A stretch of 64,000 nt of DNA, taken from the NCBI GenBank assembly GCA_012516125.1, contig JAAYXB010000033.1, forward strand, positions 37,148-101,147, given 5' to 3'. Each line of letters opens with the position of its first letter. Within the stretch, counting starts at the first letter, position 1. Below, piece after piece: positions 1 through 7,544 of the stretch. The notes beneath the pieces were generated by a model, which was given only the letters and a program-made list of their open reading frames with translations, searched no databases and was not told the DNA's origin. Position numbers and translations under genes: made by a program. This stretch comes from Bacillota bacterium (lineage in GTDB: Bacteria > Bacillota > SHA-98 > UBA4971).

Positions 1-2
1 CT

Positions 3-32
3 CTGCCGGTGGATCTCGGCGCCACCGGCTGA
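3..32 (+). CDS. possible 3' tail of an upstream gene (partial)
   Basis: The frame starting at base 3 reads LPVDLGATG and stops at TGA 30-32, 43 bases before the next gene. It may be the end of a gene to the left of the window. Nine residues are too few to identify it, and the reading could be chance. Confidence 0.25.
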   Translation: MPVDLGATG

Positions 33-75
33 GGCGCGACTGCTACCGGGTTGAGTCGGTACGGCCGGGAGCGAT

Positions 76-663
76 ATGTCCGAGCGATATGTCCGACCGA
101 GGAATAGGACGGAGGGACACGAGTTGGCGCGGAACTTCTTTTTGACCGGGCCAAAGCATGCGGGTAAATCCACGATCCTCTCCACCGCGCTCGAAGGCTT
201 TCCCAGACCGGTCGGAGGCTTTCGCGTTGAGAGAGTGTTCGAGGGAAAGCGGCTCCGCGCCTTCCGTCTCGTGGACCTCATATCAGGTGAGGCTACTGTG
301 GTCGCCTCAGCGCGCCGGGGTGGCTGGGACGTCCACGCGGACGCTTTCGAAGGTGTAGGAGTGCAGGCAATCAAGCGGGCTTCAACGGGCGCCGAACTCA
401 TTGTCATGGACGAGCTGGGCCGGTTCGAGCTTCGCGCGCCCGTGTTCCGCCAGGCGGTGATGGATGCGCTTGCCAGCCCTGTCCCTGTGGTCGGGGTGCT
501 CAAGGCTGACTCTAACCCGTTTATCGATGCGATCCGTGGGCGTGAGGACACGGCTGTGGTGGAGGTTACTCCTGAAAACCGAGAGGAGGCCATGCGCCAT
601 CTCAAGGCGTGGCTGGCGGACGTGCTGTCGCCCCGCTTGAATTCTGGGGATGCTTCTAAGTGA
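76..663 (+). CDS. THEP1-type nucleoside-triphosphatase (NTPase_1 family)
   Basis: A 195-residue P-loop NTPase. The Walker A motif GPKHAGKST lies at about residues 25-33 and a Walker B-like strand, LIVMDELGRFE, at about 108-118. The size and motif arrangement match the THEP1/NTPase_1 family, soluble proteins that hydrolyse NTPs and whose physiological role is poorly defined. The ATG at 76 has GGGAG four bases upstream; an in-frame TTG at 124 would give a shorter protein that still keeps the P-loop. The gene points toward the end of the leftward operon that follows. The family assignment is good; the cellular role is not evident from context. Confidence 0.8.
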   Translation: MSERYVRPRNRTEGHELARNFFLTGPKHAGKSTILSTALEGFPRPVGGFRVERVFEGKRLRAFRLVDLISGEATVVASARRGGWDVHADAFEGVGVQAIKRASTGAELIVMDELGRFELRAPVFRQAVMDALASPVPVVGVLKADSNPFIDAIRGREDTAVVEVTPENREEAMRHLKAWLADVLSPRLNSGDASK

Positions 664-680
664 GGATTCATGTCTTGGAG

Positions 681-731
681 TCACCGGCAACCCGTCGCAA
701 GAGTCGGGGGCATTTCCGCACTGTCATTCAG
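681..731. repeat. degenerate copy of the GTTGCCGGTG palindromic repeat
   Basis: CACCGGCAACCC is followed by a weakened CCCGTCGCAAGAGTCGGGGG hairpin, then a CATTTCCGCACT and CATTCAG tail. This matches the end section of the repeat at 38671-38832 and its relatives at 41490 and 47365. It sits just after the stop of the NTPase gene. A second partial hit, ACACCGGCAACCCCACC, lies at about 860-880. The rest of the 246 bp gap shows no gene. Confidence 0.6.
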
Positions 732-909
732 TACCAGCTGGCATAGCGCACTGGCCCCGTTGGCAGGTCCGGATCGAGGGGATTGCCGGCATCGCGTGTT
801 CCTCGCGCACCATCGCACCGTACGGTCTTGCGCTCAGGCACGTTCCCACACGAACACCGGCAACCCCACCTGGTGTGTGGCGCGCCCCGCGCCCCACGCA
901 TCAGGGCCG

Positions 910-1209
910 CTAAACATGCTGCTGCATCGTGCTCACGAGGTTTTGAACTCTTGCTACGTCCTGGGGCTGGGCCATGGCCGGCTGGTACCAGCCCTTCCTG
1001 TTCATGAGATCCCAGATCTCTTTCTGGTGCTTCAGGTCTGTGTCAAGGCTGCTCATGATCTGACGCCGGAGGTCGGGGCTGGATGCCTCGATGGCCCCCT
1101 TTGCCAGGCTGCTGATGGAGAGCTTGTGCTCGTCCAGGATCACCTGCATGAGGTCCCGGTCGGTGAACCCGGTGTCACCTCTGCGGACGTTGACGTTCGG
1201 CATGTTCAA
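910..1209 (-). CDS. CotF-type spore coat protein
   Basis: A 99-residue helical protein containing TDRDLMQVILDEHKLSISSL and LRRQIMSSLDTDLKHQKEIW, the pattern of the Coat F family of endospore coat proteins, which resemble ferritin-like helical bundles. It ends in a region rich in Q, M and V. The start is TTG at 1209 or ATG at 1203; a GGGGGGA run lies just upstream. It is the last of two small coat genes that follow the kor genes on the same strand, so it may share their transcript or have its own sporulation promoter. It supports an endospore-forming host. Confidence 0.75.
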   Translation of the reverse strand: MNMPNVNVRRGDTGFTDRDLMQVILDEHKLSISSLAKGAIEASSPDLRRQIMSSLDTDLKHQKEIWDLMNRKGWYQPAMAQPQDVARVQNLVSTMQQHV

Positions 1210-1284
1210 GCTGATTCCCCCCTTACATTTCGGTGCGATGTCGTGTTCTGGTTCCGGTCCATCCGTCCTGCGGGGCTCCGGGCG

Positions 1285-1494
1285 CTACTGCAAGGTCGCG
1301 CGAGCCCCAACGAACGCCGAGTACGCGTTCATCTCGGACCTGTGATCCTTTGCAAGCCGGTCGCACAGCGACTTGATCTCCGGGTCCGCGCTCACCTGCG
1401 AGGCGTAGTCCAGTAGTTTAGTCACGGACGCGGTGGACCTGAGGTGCTCCTCGATGAACATCAGCTCCTGCGTGGTCAACCTCTCCTGAGCCAC
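1285..1494 (-). CDS. small CotF-like spore coat protein
   Basis: A 69-residue protein opening with QERLTTQELMFIEEHL and continuing with CDRLAKDHRSEMNAYSAFV. It resembles the first helices of Coat F-family proteins and is probably a partner of the coat gene 75 bases downstream. It starts at GTG 1494 with AAAGGAGG eight bases upstream, a strong ribosome site. No catalytic residues are expected. The coat assignment is by resemblance and by its neighbour. Confidence 0.65.
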   Translation of the reverse strand: MAQERLTTQELMFIEEHLRSTASVTKLLDYASQVSADPEIKSLCDRLAKDHRSEMNAYSAFVGARATLQ

Positions 1495-1650
1495 CCTATC
1501 AGCCTCCTTTCATATGATGTCGCACGGGTTGCGCACAGGCGACCGCGCTTAGTTTGCTCCCGGAATACGGGCGTTTATTCGGAATCCGCAGGATTCGGCG
1601 TTGTGTCAGAGGCATCGAGTGAGAGTGCAGAAAGATCATCGGAAACGGCG

Positions 1651-1959
1651 TCATCCGCAGGGAGCGCCGTCCGCCCCTTGGGTGCGAATTCCTGCTCTCG
1701 CGGTTGCCCGGTCGACGTCTATGGCGCAGTCCGGGCAATGGTCCGCGCAGGTGCGGCACGCGATGCAGCCCGCCCCGTCCACTTGTACCGTCGGCGTGCC
1801 GTACGCACCGAGGTCCTTGGACCAGTGAAGCACGTCCTCGGGGCATGTCTCTATGCACAGACCGCAGCCCTTGCAGAGCTCCGGGAATATGATCCACTTT
1901 CCGCGCGGGACCCTGTAGACCTTTGCGGTGAACAACCTGCCCATGCCCGATCCCCTCAC
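1651..1959 (-). CDS. korD: 2-oxoacid:ferredoxin oxidoreductase, delta (ferredoxin) subunit
   Basis: A 102-residue 8Fe ferredoxin-like subunit with two cysteine clusters, CKGCGLCIETCP and CIACRTCADHCPDC, which should bind two [4Fe-4S] clusters and pass electrons from the TPP site to ferredoxin. GTG at 1959 overlaps the TGA of the gamma gene; an ATG at 1944 with AGGGGAT upstream is an alternative start. It is the last catalytic gene of the alpha-beta-gamma-delta operon, an order with the ferredoxin subunit at the end rather than the start. The C-terminus has a short variable tail. Confidence 0.85.
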   Translation of the reverse strand: MRGSGMGRLFTAKVYRVPRGKWIIFPELCKGCGLCIETCPEDVLHWSKDLGAYGTPTVQVDGAGCIACRTCADHCPDCAIDVDRATARAGIRTQGADGAPCG

Positions 1960-2774
1960 TTGCCTGTTTGCGGCTGGCAGCCTGCCTCCGTTCCAACCCC
2001 AGAGCGCACACCAGCGGTTGCCGCGTCTCCCATCCGTAGGGTTCCTGCGGATGGGGGCTCAGCGCGCCCTGCCGCCTCGCGGTCACGCTTGCGGCGAATG
2101 ATCTGGGCTCCGCGCTCGAGCGCCCGGTGGTTGAGGTCGCGCAGCCCCGGGTCGTCCTTGAACTTGTGGCCTAGCTTAAGGTCGAGCGCTTCCTTCACCT
2201 TATCCATGGTGACCATTCCGGTGGTCTCGACTACCGCGCCCATCACGATGACGTTGAACACCCTCGGGACGAACTCGCGCCTCGCGATGTCGGCGGCTGG
2301 CAGGCCGACGACAAACGGCGCCACGCCAGCCCTGCCGTCCTCGTCTTTGTCCTCGTCCTTGTCCTTGTCCTTGTCCTCCTTCCCGTGCCCGCCAGGCTCA
2401 GTCCCCGTCATGTGAGCGAACGCCTCAGGCGCTATGGTGTCCCATGATTGGATGCCAATGGCGTCGTCATCGATGACAGGCGGCTGGACGCTGGAGCTGT
2501 CGTACATGAGCAGGGTCCCGGGCCCCACAAGGGGTCTCGTCCTTTCGATGGCCCGGTTGCTCAGCGCGACGAGCACATCGGCGTGCCTGAATTTGGGAGA
2601 ACCTATTGGATGACGGGCGAGCTGGACATATGCGAGCGACACCCCGCCGCGCTGCTCGACGCCGAAGTTCGGGATGTACAGAGCGTGCAGCCCCGAGAGG
2701 AACCCGGCCATGGCGAGGACCTCCCCTACAAGCTGGACGCCTTGCCCGCCCTCGCCGGCAAGGGCTATCTTCAT
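1956..2774 (-). CDS. korC: 2-oxoacid:ferredoxin oxidoreductase, gamma subunit
   Basis: The core starts MKIALAGEGGQGVQLVGEVL and keeps the family motif NFGVEQRGG. This subunit belongs to the POR/KOR gamma family, which helps bind coenzyme A in the complex. ATG 2774 is chosen because the conserved domain begins there. The frame stays open to GTG 2891, but the extra 39 residues are a low-complexity DRQADRQA repeat overlapping the beta gene. An unusual KEDKDKDKDEDKDED insertion, made by a GTCCTT repeat at about 2340-2377, splits the middle of the protein, and a long basic C-terminal tail is also atypical. It is coupled to the delta gene by a stop/start overlap. Confidence 0.85.
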   Translation of the reverse strand: MKIALAGEGGQGVQLVGEVLAMAGFLSGLHALYIPNFGVEQRGGVSLAYVQLARHPIGSPKFRHADVLVALSNRAIERTRPLVGPGTLLMYDSSSVQPPVIDDDAIGIQSWDTIAPEAFAHMTGTEPGGHGKEDKDKDKDEDKDEDGRAGVAPFVVGLPAADIARREFVPRVFNVIVMGAVVETTGMVTMDKVKEALDLKLGHKFKDDPGLRDLNHRALERGAQIIRRKRDREAAGRAEPPSAGTLRMGDAATAGVRSGVGTEAGCQPQTGK

Positions 2775-2871
2775 GTCCTCAAAGCCGGCGTGCGGGTCGG
2801 CTCGCCGCTCAGCCCCGTGGTCAGCCGAGCGGCTGGCCTGACGATCGGCCTGACGGTCGGCCGGGCGTTCG

Positions 2872-3888
2872 TCAATGGTTTGCACGTGCACCCTCGTTGC
2901 CGCCCCGGGGGATCCCGGCTTCAGCCGGTGAAGAGAGGCGGCCTTCCCTCCTCTCCTGACCCTCTGCTTTACCCTCTGCTTCGTCCCGGCTAAACTCGCC
3001 GATTCTGAACACCTTCCCCATTTCGTGCTCCAGGAAACGCCAGGTCTCCTTCGGACCGGTCCGCCAGTTGGTGGGGCACGTGGAGAGCGCCTCCACGAAG
3101 GACAGGCCGCGTCCTGCCATCTGGTTCTCGAGGGCGCGTTTTATGAAGAGCTTGAGCTGGCGAAAGTTGGCCACGGTGCCGCGGGCCGCGTAGACCCCTT
3201 CGGTGCGGATGCACGTCACAAGCTCGGGCCCTGATACGGGAAGCCCTGTCTCGAGAGGGTCGCGCCCGTAAGGCGTGGTCGTTGTCTTTTGGCCTGAAAG
3301 TGTGGTGGGGGCGAGCTGCCCGCCCGTCATCGCGTACACCGTGTTGTTGCACACGATCACAGTGATCTTCTCGTTGCGGATCGCGGCGCTCACAAGGTGC
3401 TGGGCCCCGATGGCGTATGCTCCGCCGTCCCCCATGTATGCGATGCCCACGAGGTCCGGCCTTGCGCGCTTAATCCCAACGATCACCGGGATGGTGCGCC
3501 CGTGGTGGGTCTGGACGGTGTCCAGGTTGAAGAGGTTCCAGCTCAGGAGGGAGCACCCGATGTCGCAGCCGTACACCGTCCTTGCCGCGATACCGAGGTC
3601 ATCGATGGCCTCGCCCAGGGCGCGCAGGATGATGCCGTGCCCGCAACCTGGGCAGAAGGGGTGGGGCTTGGTTTCGGTGCGCCACGACCGGGGCATGCGT
3701 CCCGGCCGCATCTGGACGACCTCGGGGGCGGTGTCGGGCGCATGTTCCGGCAGGCATTCGGATACCTTACCCTGCGTCTCTCCGGACGCTTTTGGGGGAG
3801 GCTCTTCGGGCGGCTCTTCGGGTGCCGCGGACCGGGGCGCGGTTTTCGGTGCCCCTTCGTGGCGGTTCGTGCGGACCGGGTCGCTCAT
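2872..3888 (-). CDS. korB: 2-oxoacid:ferredoxin oxidoreductase, beta (TPP-binding) subunit
   Basis: A 338-residue TPP-binding subunit. CPGCGHGIILRALGEAI, the GDGGAYAIG pyrophosphate-binding motif and VCNNTVYAMTGGQLAPTT are all present at the expected positions. It catalyses oxidative decarboxylation of a 2-oxoacid to acyl-CoA together with the alpha subunit. Both termini are longer than usual: an E/P/S-rich 60-residue N-terminal stretch precedes the domain, and the C-terminus has a charged tail. ATG 3888 follows a purine-rich GAGAGGACGAGG site. The substrate (2-oxoglutarate or branched-chain oxoacids) cannot be decided from the sequence alone. Confidence 0.88.
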   Translation of the reverse strand: MSDPVRTNRHEGAPKTAPRSAAPEEPPEEPPPKASGETQGKVSECLPEHAPDTAPEVVQMRPGRMPRSWRTETKPHPFCPGCGHGIILRALGEAIDDLGIAARTVYGCDIGCSLLSWNLFNLDTVQTHHGRTIPVIVGIKRARPDLVGIAYMGDGGAYAIGAQHLVSAAIRNEKITVIVCNNTVYAMTGGQLAPTTLSGQKTTTTPYGRDPLETGLPVSGPELVTCIRTEGVYAARGTVANFRQLKLFIKRALENQMAGRGLSFVEALSTCPTNWRTGPKETWRFLEHEMGKVFRIGEFSRDEAEGKAEGQERREGRLSSPAEAGIPRGGNEGARANH

Positions 3889-4029
3889 CCTCTCGTCCTC
3901 TCCGTCCTTTCCATCCTATTCATTCTCTCATCCTCCCATCTTCCCAGCTTCCCATGCTTCCATGCTTCCATGCTTCCATGCTCCTATCCTCTCATCCCGT
4001 TCCTCCCATGCTCCTATTCCCTCATTCCC
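3889..4029 (-). repeat. polypurine spacer with 8-bp tandem repeats between korA and korB
   Basis: On the operon's sense strand this 141-base spacer is almost entirely purine (GGGAGGATGAGAG-like) and contains about four copies of the octamer GAAGCATG at roughly 3954-3990. No reading frame is evident. It could form a triplex or offer many Shine-Dalgarno-like sites upstream of korB. Functional meaning is speculation; the composition is plain. Confidence 0.7.
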
Positions 4030-5157
4030 TCATCCTGTCGCCGTCTTACTCCCGTGGCGCTCCTCACCGGAACTCGCCTCGCGTTCCACGGCGTCCACGA
4101 TCTCCTCCGCGGTGATCCCGACGCCGGGCCTGAGATACGTGCGCACGTTCACAGCGGCTCGTCCGTATAGGGCCTCGCGGACCAGGCCTGCGAGCTGGCC
4201 GTGCGCCGACTCCACCACCAGAAGCCGGTCCGCCCTCCGAACGGCATCCGCAAGCGCCGCTGCAGGAAACGGCCGCAAGGTGATGGGCCTGAAGTACCCG
4301 GCCCGGATGCCCCGCGCCCGCAGCACTTCCGCAGCCTCCCGCGCGGCCCGCGCAACGATGCCGTGGGCCACCAGGACTACCTCTGCGTCTTCGCACCCGT
4401 CCTTCTCGAACTCCACGACTGACGGGGCCATCTCCTCGTAGTCGCGGATGTTGCGCGTAAGCGCCTCGTAAAGCTCGTCCTCGATGCTGAAAGTGTTGCG
4501 GAAGTGGGCCGGGGGCCTGTCCAGGCCTGGGGTCCCGGGCTTTCCGACGAAAGGCTCTGGGGTCGCGAGCGGCACACCTCTGTCCTCGGGATTATACAGG
4601 GTGAGCGCTTCGAGCATCTTCCCTTGGTAGCCGTCGCCCAGCACGAATGTGGGGAACCTCGTCCGCCAGGCGGTGGAGAACGCCTTGATGGTGTAATCGA
4701 AGAGGTCCTGGTGGGACGACGTGGAGTACACGATGCGGTGCCCCTCGCCATTGCCTCCGAGACATGTGAGGCGCACCTCCTGCTGGCTGTAGATCACCGT
4801 TGCCGTGGAGGGCCCTCCCCGCTGCTGGATGATCCAAACGGCGGGGATTCGCATCATCTCCGCCATGGAGATGGGCTCCTGCATGAGGACGTTGCCGGGC
4901 CCTGCGGTCGCTGAGAAAGCCTTTCTGCCGGCCATGACGGCGCCGATGGTGGCGAAGCCCGCGGAAAGCTCGTCCTCGGTCTGGAGGAAACCGAGGCCAT
5001 GTTCCCTTGCCAGGACGGCCCAGGTGTGCATGATCTCGTTCTGGGGGGTGATGGGGTAGCCGCACATCATGTCGGCGCCGGCGGCGAGCGCCGCCCGCGC
5101 TACGACTTCGTTCCCCGTCATGAACCTGCGCTGTTCGCGTTCGACCACTCTCATCAC
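4030..5157 (-). CDS. korA: 2-oxoacid:ferredoxin oxidoreductase, alpha subunit
   Basis: A 375-residue alpha subunit with an N-terminal pyrimidine-binding domain (GYPITPQNEI, QTEDELSAGFATIGA, FSATAGPGN) and a C-terminal transketolase-like domain (VVLVAHGIVARAAREA). GYPITPQNEIMHTWA is typical of the VorB/KorA branch, whose members oxidise branched-chain 2-oxoacids or 2-oxoglutarate with ferredoxin. It is the first gene of the leftward operon. GTG 5157 is followed directly by ATG 5154, so either could start. No clear promoter was identified in the upstream 260 bases, which contain a GGGCT/AGCCC hairpin near 5180. Confidence 0.88.
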   Translation of the reverse strand: MMRVVEREQRRFMTGNEVVARAALAAGADMMCGYPITPQNEIMHTWAVLAREHGLGFLQTEDELSAGFATIGAVMAGRKAFSATAGPGNVLMQEPISMAEMMRIPAVWIIQQRGGPSTATVIYSQQEVRLTCLGGNGEGHRIVYSTSSHQDLFDYTIKAFSTAWRTRFPTFVLGDGYQGKMLEALTLYNPEDRGVPLATPEPFVGKPGTPGLDRPPAHFRNTFSIEDELYEALTRNIRDYEEMAPSVVEFEKDGCEDAEVVLVAHGIVARAAREAAEVLRARGIRAGYFRPITLRPFPAAALADAVRRADRLLVVESAHGQLAGLVREALYGRAAVNVRTYLRPGVGITAEEIVDAVEREASSGEERHGSKTATG

Positions 5158-5421
5158 GTCTCGCCGGTGCGGAGACCCCGGGCTTTAGCCCTGGAGCGGT
5201 TCACCTCATGACGAGTGTGCTCGAAACGGGGGAGGCCTATACAAGAATGCTGTTGGGGTCGGGCTGGCGAGAGGTCCCATTGCCGGCTCTACGACGCCGC
5301 AACGGGCTCGGTCGCCAGTGTCGCGGCAGTTGACGGGTGGCGGGGCAGCGCTGCGGCGCCCCAGGTAAGCGGCGGCGTCCGGCCCCGAGGAACTCGCTGG
5401 CGCCGGCGAGCCGCGAGGGGG

Positions 5422-6155
5422 TGGTCGGCACGAGACCAGCTTTAGCACCAGGCTGGTCTGCAAGCGACCATGCTCGCCGGTGACCTGGTCGCGCTGCGTC
5501 CACCTCCAGACGCAAATCACAGGATGTGGTCTCGTGGCGACCAGGAGAGGGCGGAATGTGGTCACCAGACGACCACTTCACGCATAGCGTTGGCCGCGCA
5601 GGAACCACTTTCGCACGTTGCTACGCGGGGGTGGTTCGTAGACGACCAGAACGCAAGTTCAGGTGGGCGCGAGGGAGCCAACTGCGTGCGAAACCTGGTC
5701 GCGCCACGACCACCCCATCTCGCCTTCGAAGGGAAAGAGGGCGAAGTTGGCTACGGGGCGACCAGGGTCGCCGCCAAAGTGGTCGGTATGGGACCAGCTT
5801 CGGGGGCAAGCTGGTCGCGACGGAGCCAGTCTCGTGCATCGGGCGAAAAGGGTGGTCGAGCAGGAACCAATTCTCGCGCAAGGTTGGGTTGTACAAGACC
5901 AGGTTCGCTTCGAACCTGGCTTTGTAGCGACCACCCTCTCCGGCTTACGCCCGAAGGTGGTCTCGTGGCGACCAGGACGTCTTCCGAGCTGGCAGGCAGG
6001 CGACCAACCGGCCGCGGATCCTGGTCGCAAGCCAACCACCACACCGCCTATCGGGCCGTGGCGACTGTAGGGGTGGTAGCCAGCGATCCAGGATTAGCGC
6101 GTGGGTGGCTTCCAGCCGACCAGCCAGCCCCGGCGACCTGGTCGCGGCAAGACAG
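5422..6155. repeat. helically phased array of 21 imperfect palindromes (TGGTC-N7-GACCA)
   Basis: Seventeen-base units TGGTC-N7-GACCA begin at 5422, 5454, 5486 / 5527, 5559, 5591 / 5632, 5664, 5696 / 5748, 5780, 5812 / 5853, 5885, 5917 / 5958, 5990, 6022 / 6074, 6106, 6139. Units within a triplet are 32 bp apart (33 for the last pair); triplets are separated by steps of 41 or 52 bp. These are about 3, 4 and 5 turns of B-DNA, so all palindromes face one side. Triplet periods are 105, 105 and 116, giving a 326 bp super-period seen twice. The 7-base centres and the spacers vary. The 116 step breaks reading frame, so it is not coding. It looks like a cooperative protein-binding array (centromere, operator or nucleoid site). 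A weak half-unit lies at about 6180. Confidence 0.9.
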
Positions 6156-6318
6156 CCGTCCGTGAGATTGCATCCAGGCGACCACATAGGGGCAATTACA
6201 TCGTGGCGCCGCCAGCGGAAGCAGTCTGACACGCGGACGTGCGCGCCCGCCGGACCACGGGGCGGCGACGACTCCTGGGCGCCACGATGGCAGCACGCAC
6301 CCGCTTGCAAGCGCTACA

Positions 6319-6347
6319 TTGTTAAGGGCTAGGCCACATGATATAAT
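6319..6347 (+). promoter_or_regulatory. sigma-70-type promoter of tRNA-Leu
   Basis: TTGTTA at 6319-6324 and a consensus TATAAT at 6342-6347 are separated by 17 bases. The tRNA begins 32 bases after the -10 box. Confidence 0.75.
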
Positions 6348-6379
6348 AATGTCGCAGAGCAATACCAACGTAGACGAGT

Positions 6380-6467
6380 GCCGGAGTGGCGGAACAGGCA
6401 GACGCAAGGGACTTAAAATCCCTCGGGCCCTGGGCCCATGCGGGTTCGATCCCCGCCTCCGGCACCA
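6380..6467 (+). tRNA. tRNA-Leu(UAA)
   Basis: The acceptor stem GCCGGAG pairs with CTCCGGC and the CCA end is encoded at 6465-6467. The anticodon stem AGGGA/TCCCT encloses loop CTTAAAA, giving anticodon TAA at 6414-6416. A long variable arm (CGGGCCCTGGGCCCATG) fits a class II leucine tRNA. Confidence 0.95.
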
Positions 6468-7003
6468 CCCTTCTTAGGAGCCTGGTGACACGCGCTTTCG
6501 CAAACTCGAAGAGATCAGCAGCTACCGAGCAGCTAACGAGAGAATACTGGCCGGCGCCAGGTCGAGCTGCTGCTACCCCAAAAGTCGGCGAGGGAGCCTG
6601 GTCTCCCGTGCCCACCGGCCCCATCCGAGCCTGTCTGTCTGCGCGGCTCCGACCGAGGGCGACCCCGGTTGCTCTTTCAAAGACCTCTGATGCTGGCGTT
6701 TGACAGCGATTTCCGTAACTTTCGCCCGCGCCGAATCTGTCACGTGGCACAGGTTCGCGAGTCAGGATCGCTCAGAGCGTTTCACCCTCGCGATCACAGT
6801 GGACGGTGATTGCTGGCTGTGGAAGTCAAGGAAGGGCAGTAGAAAGCGACGCCAGAATCAGAATGTGAAAGGCACTGAGGCAGCCGCTGCCACAGCACTG
6901 GTGATGAATAGCAAGCCGACTGTGCCGGATGCACCGCCTGTTTTCTGTGCGGTTAGAGAAACGTGGGGTCGGGAGCGAAGCGGGTCATCCGGAGGAGGAA
7001 TAC
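6468..7003. other. gene-less stretch before the split regulator
   Basis: No convincing reading frame, repeat or terminator was seen in these 536 bases. Frames here lack ribosome sites and family resemblance. The 3' part must hold the promoter of the PrpR-like gene, but no clear -35/-10 or -24/-12 pair was recognised. Confidence 0.5.
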
Positions 7004-7534
7004 ATGGAGCTTAGAATCGGACTTGTGGCACCGTATCCGCGTCTGGCAGAGCTTGCGATCGAAGTATGCCGTGAGCTCGGTGAGGACCTGGAAGTGCGCC
7101 GTGGTGATCTCAGCGCAGGCGTTGAAGTCGCGAGAGAGATGCAGTCCCGCGGCGTGGATGTGGTGATCAGCAGGGGTGGCACGGCACTCGCTATCGAGCA
7201 AGCGGTGGACATTCCGGTGATTCCCATCCAGGTGACGGGTTTTGACATAGTGAGGGCCATTCATGCTGCGAAACAGCTTGGAGGCGCAATCGGTGTCGTC
7301 GGTTTCAAGAACGTCATCTACGGCACCGAAGGCATCCAGGATGCTCTAGGCGTCTCACTACGACTCATCTACCTTGAGCACGAAGCCGATGCCGAGGAAC
7401 AAATCGCGGCGGCTGTGCGAGGGGGTCTCCAGGTCATCGTTGGAGACGCGATATCGGCGCGCATCACCGCGAAGTACGGTGCGAAAGGCGTCTTGATTGA
7501 ATCCGGCAAAGAGGCCATCATCAACAGCATTTAG
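7004..7534 (+). pseudogene. PrpR-like sigma-54 activator, N-terminal half (interrupted by an integrative element)
   Basis: 176 residues matching the PrpR N-terminal sensor domain (MELRIGLVAPYPRLAELA, VVISRGGTALAIEQ, VVGFKNVIYGTEGIQ, GVLIESGKEAI). This periplasmic-binding-like domain senses a small molecule for a sigma-54 activator. ATG 7004 has GGAGGAGG five bases upstream. The reading frame is cut at 7529-7530, where mobile DNA supplies a premature TAG. The missing PAS, AAA+ and HTH parts lie at 19488-20876, in the same frame. Rejoining 7530 to 19490 gives one 637-residue protein. As found, this half could not activate transcription. Confidence 0.88.
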
Positions 7535-7544
7535 GATTTGCTAT
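7515..7544. other. attL: left junction of the integrative element
   Basis: Host sequence ending ATCAACAGC is followed by core AT (7529-7530) and element sequence TTAGGATTTGC. Compared with the right junction at 19488-19489, only AT is shared, the usual 2-bp crossover core of serine integrases. Joining the two element ends gives TCCTAA-AT-TTAGGA, a perfect 14-bp palindrome expected of attP. Confidence 0.82.

Noticed and set aside
5422..6155. CRISPR array
   Set aside because: Units are only 17 bases and degenerate, spacers are 15-35 bases in a fixed pattern, and no cas genes are present.
5470..6165. 231-residue and other long frames through the palindrome array
   Set aside because: Composition is driven by the repeats (Trp/Arg/Ala-rich), there is no ribosome site, and the 116-bp step shifts frame.
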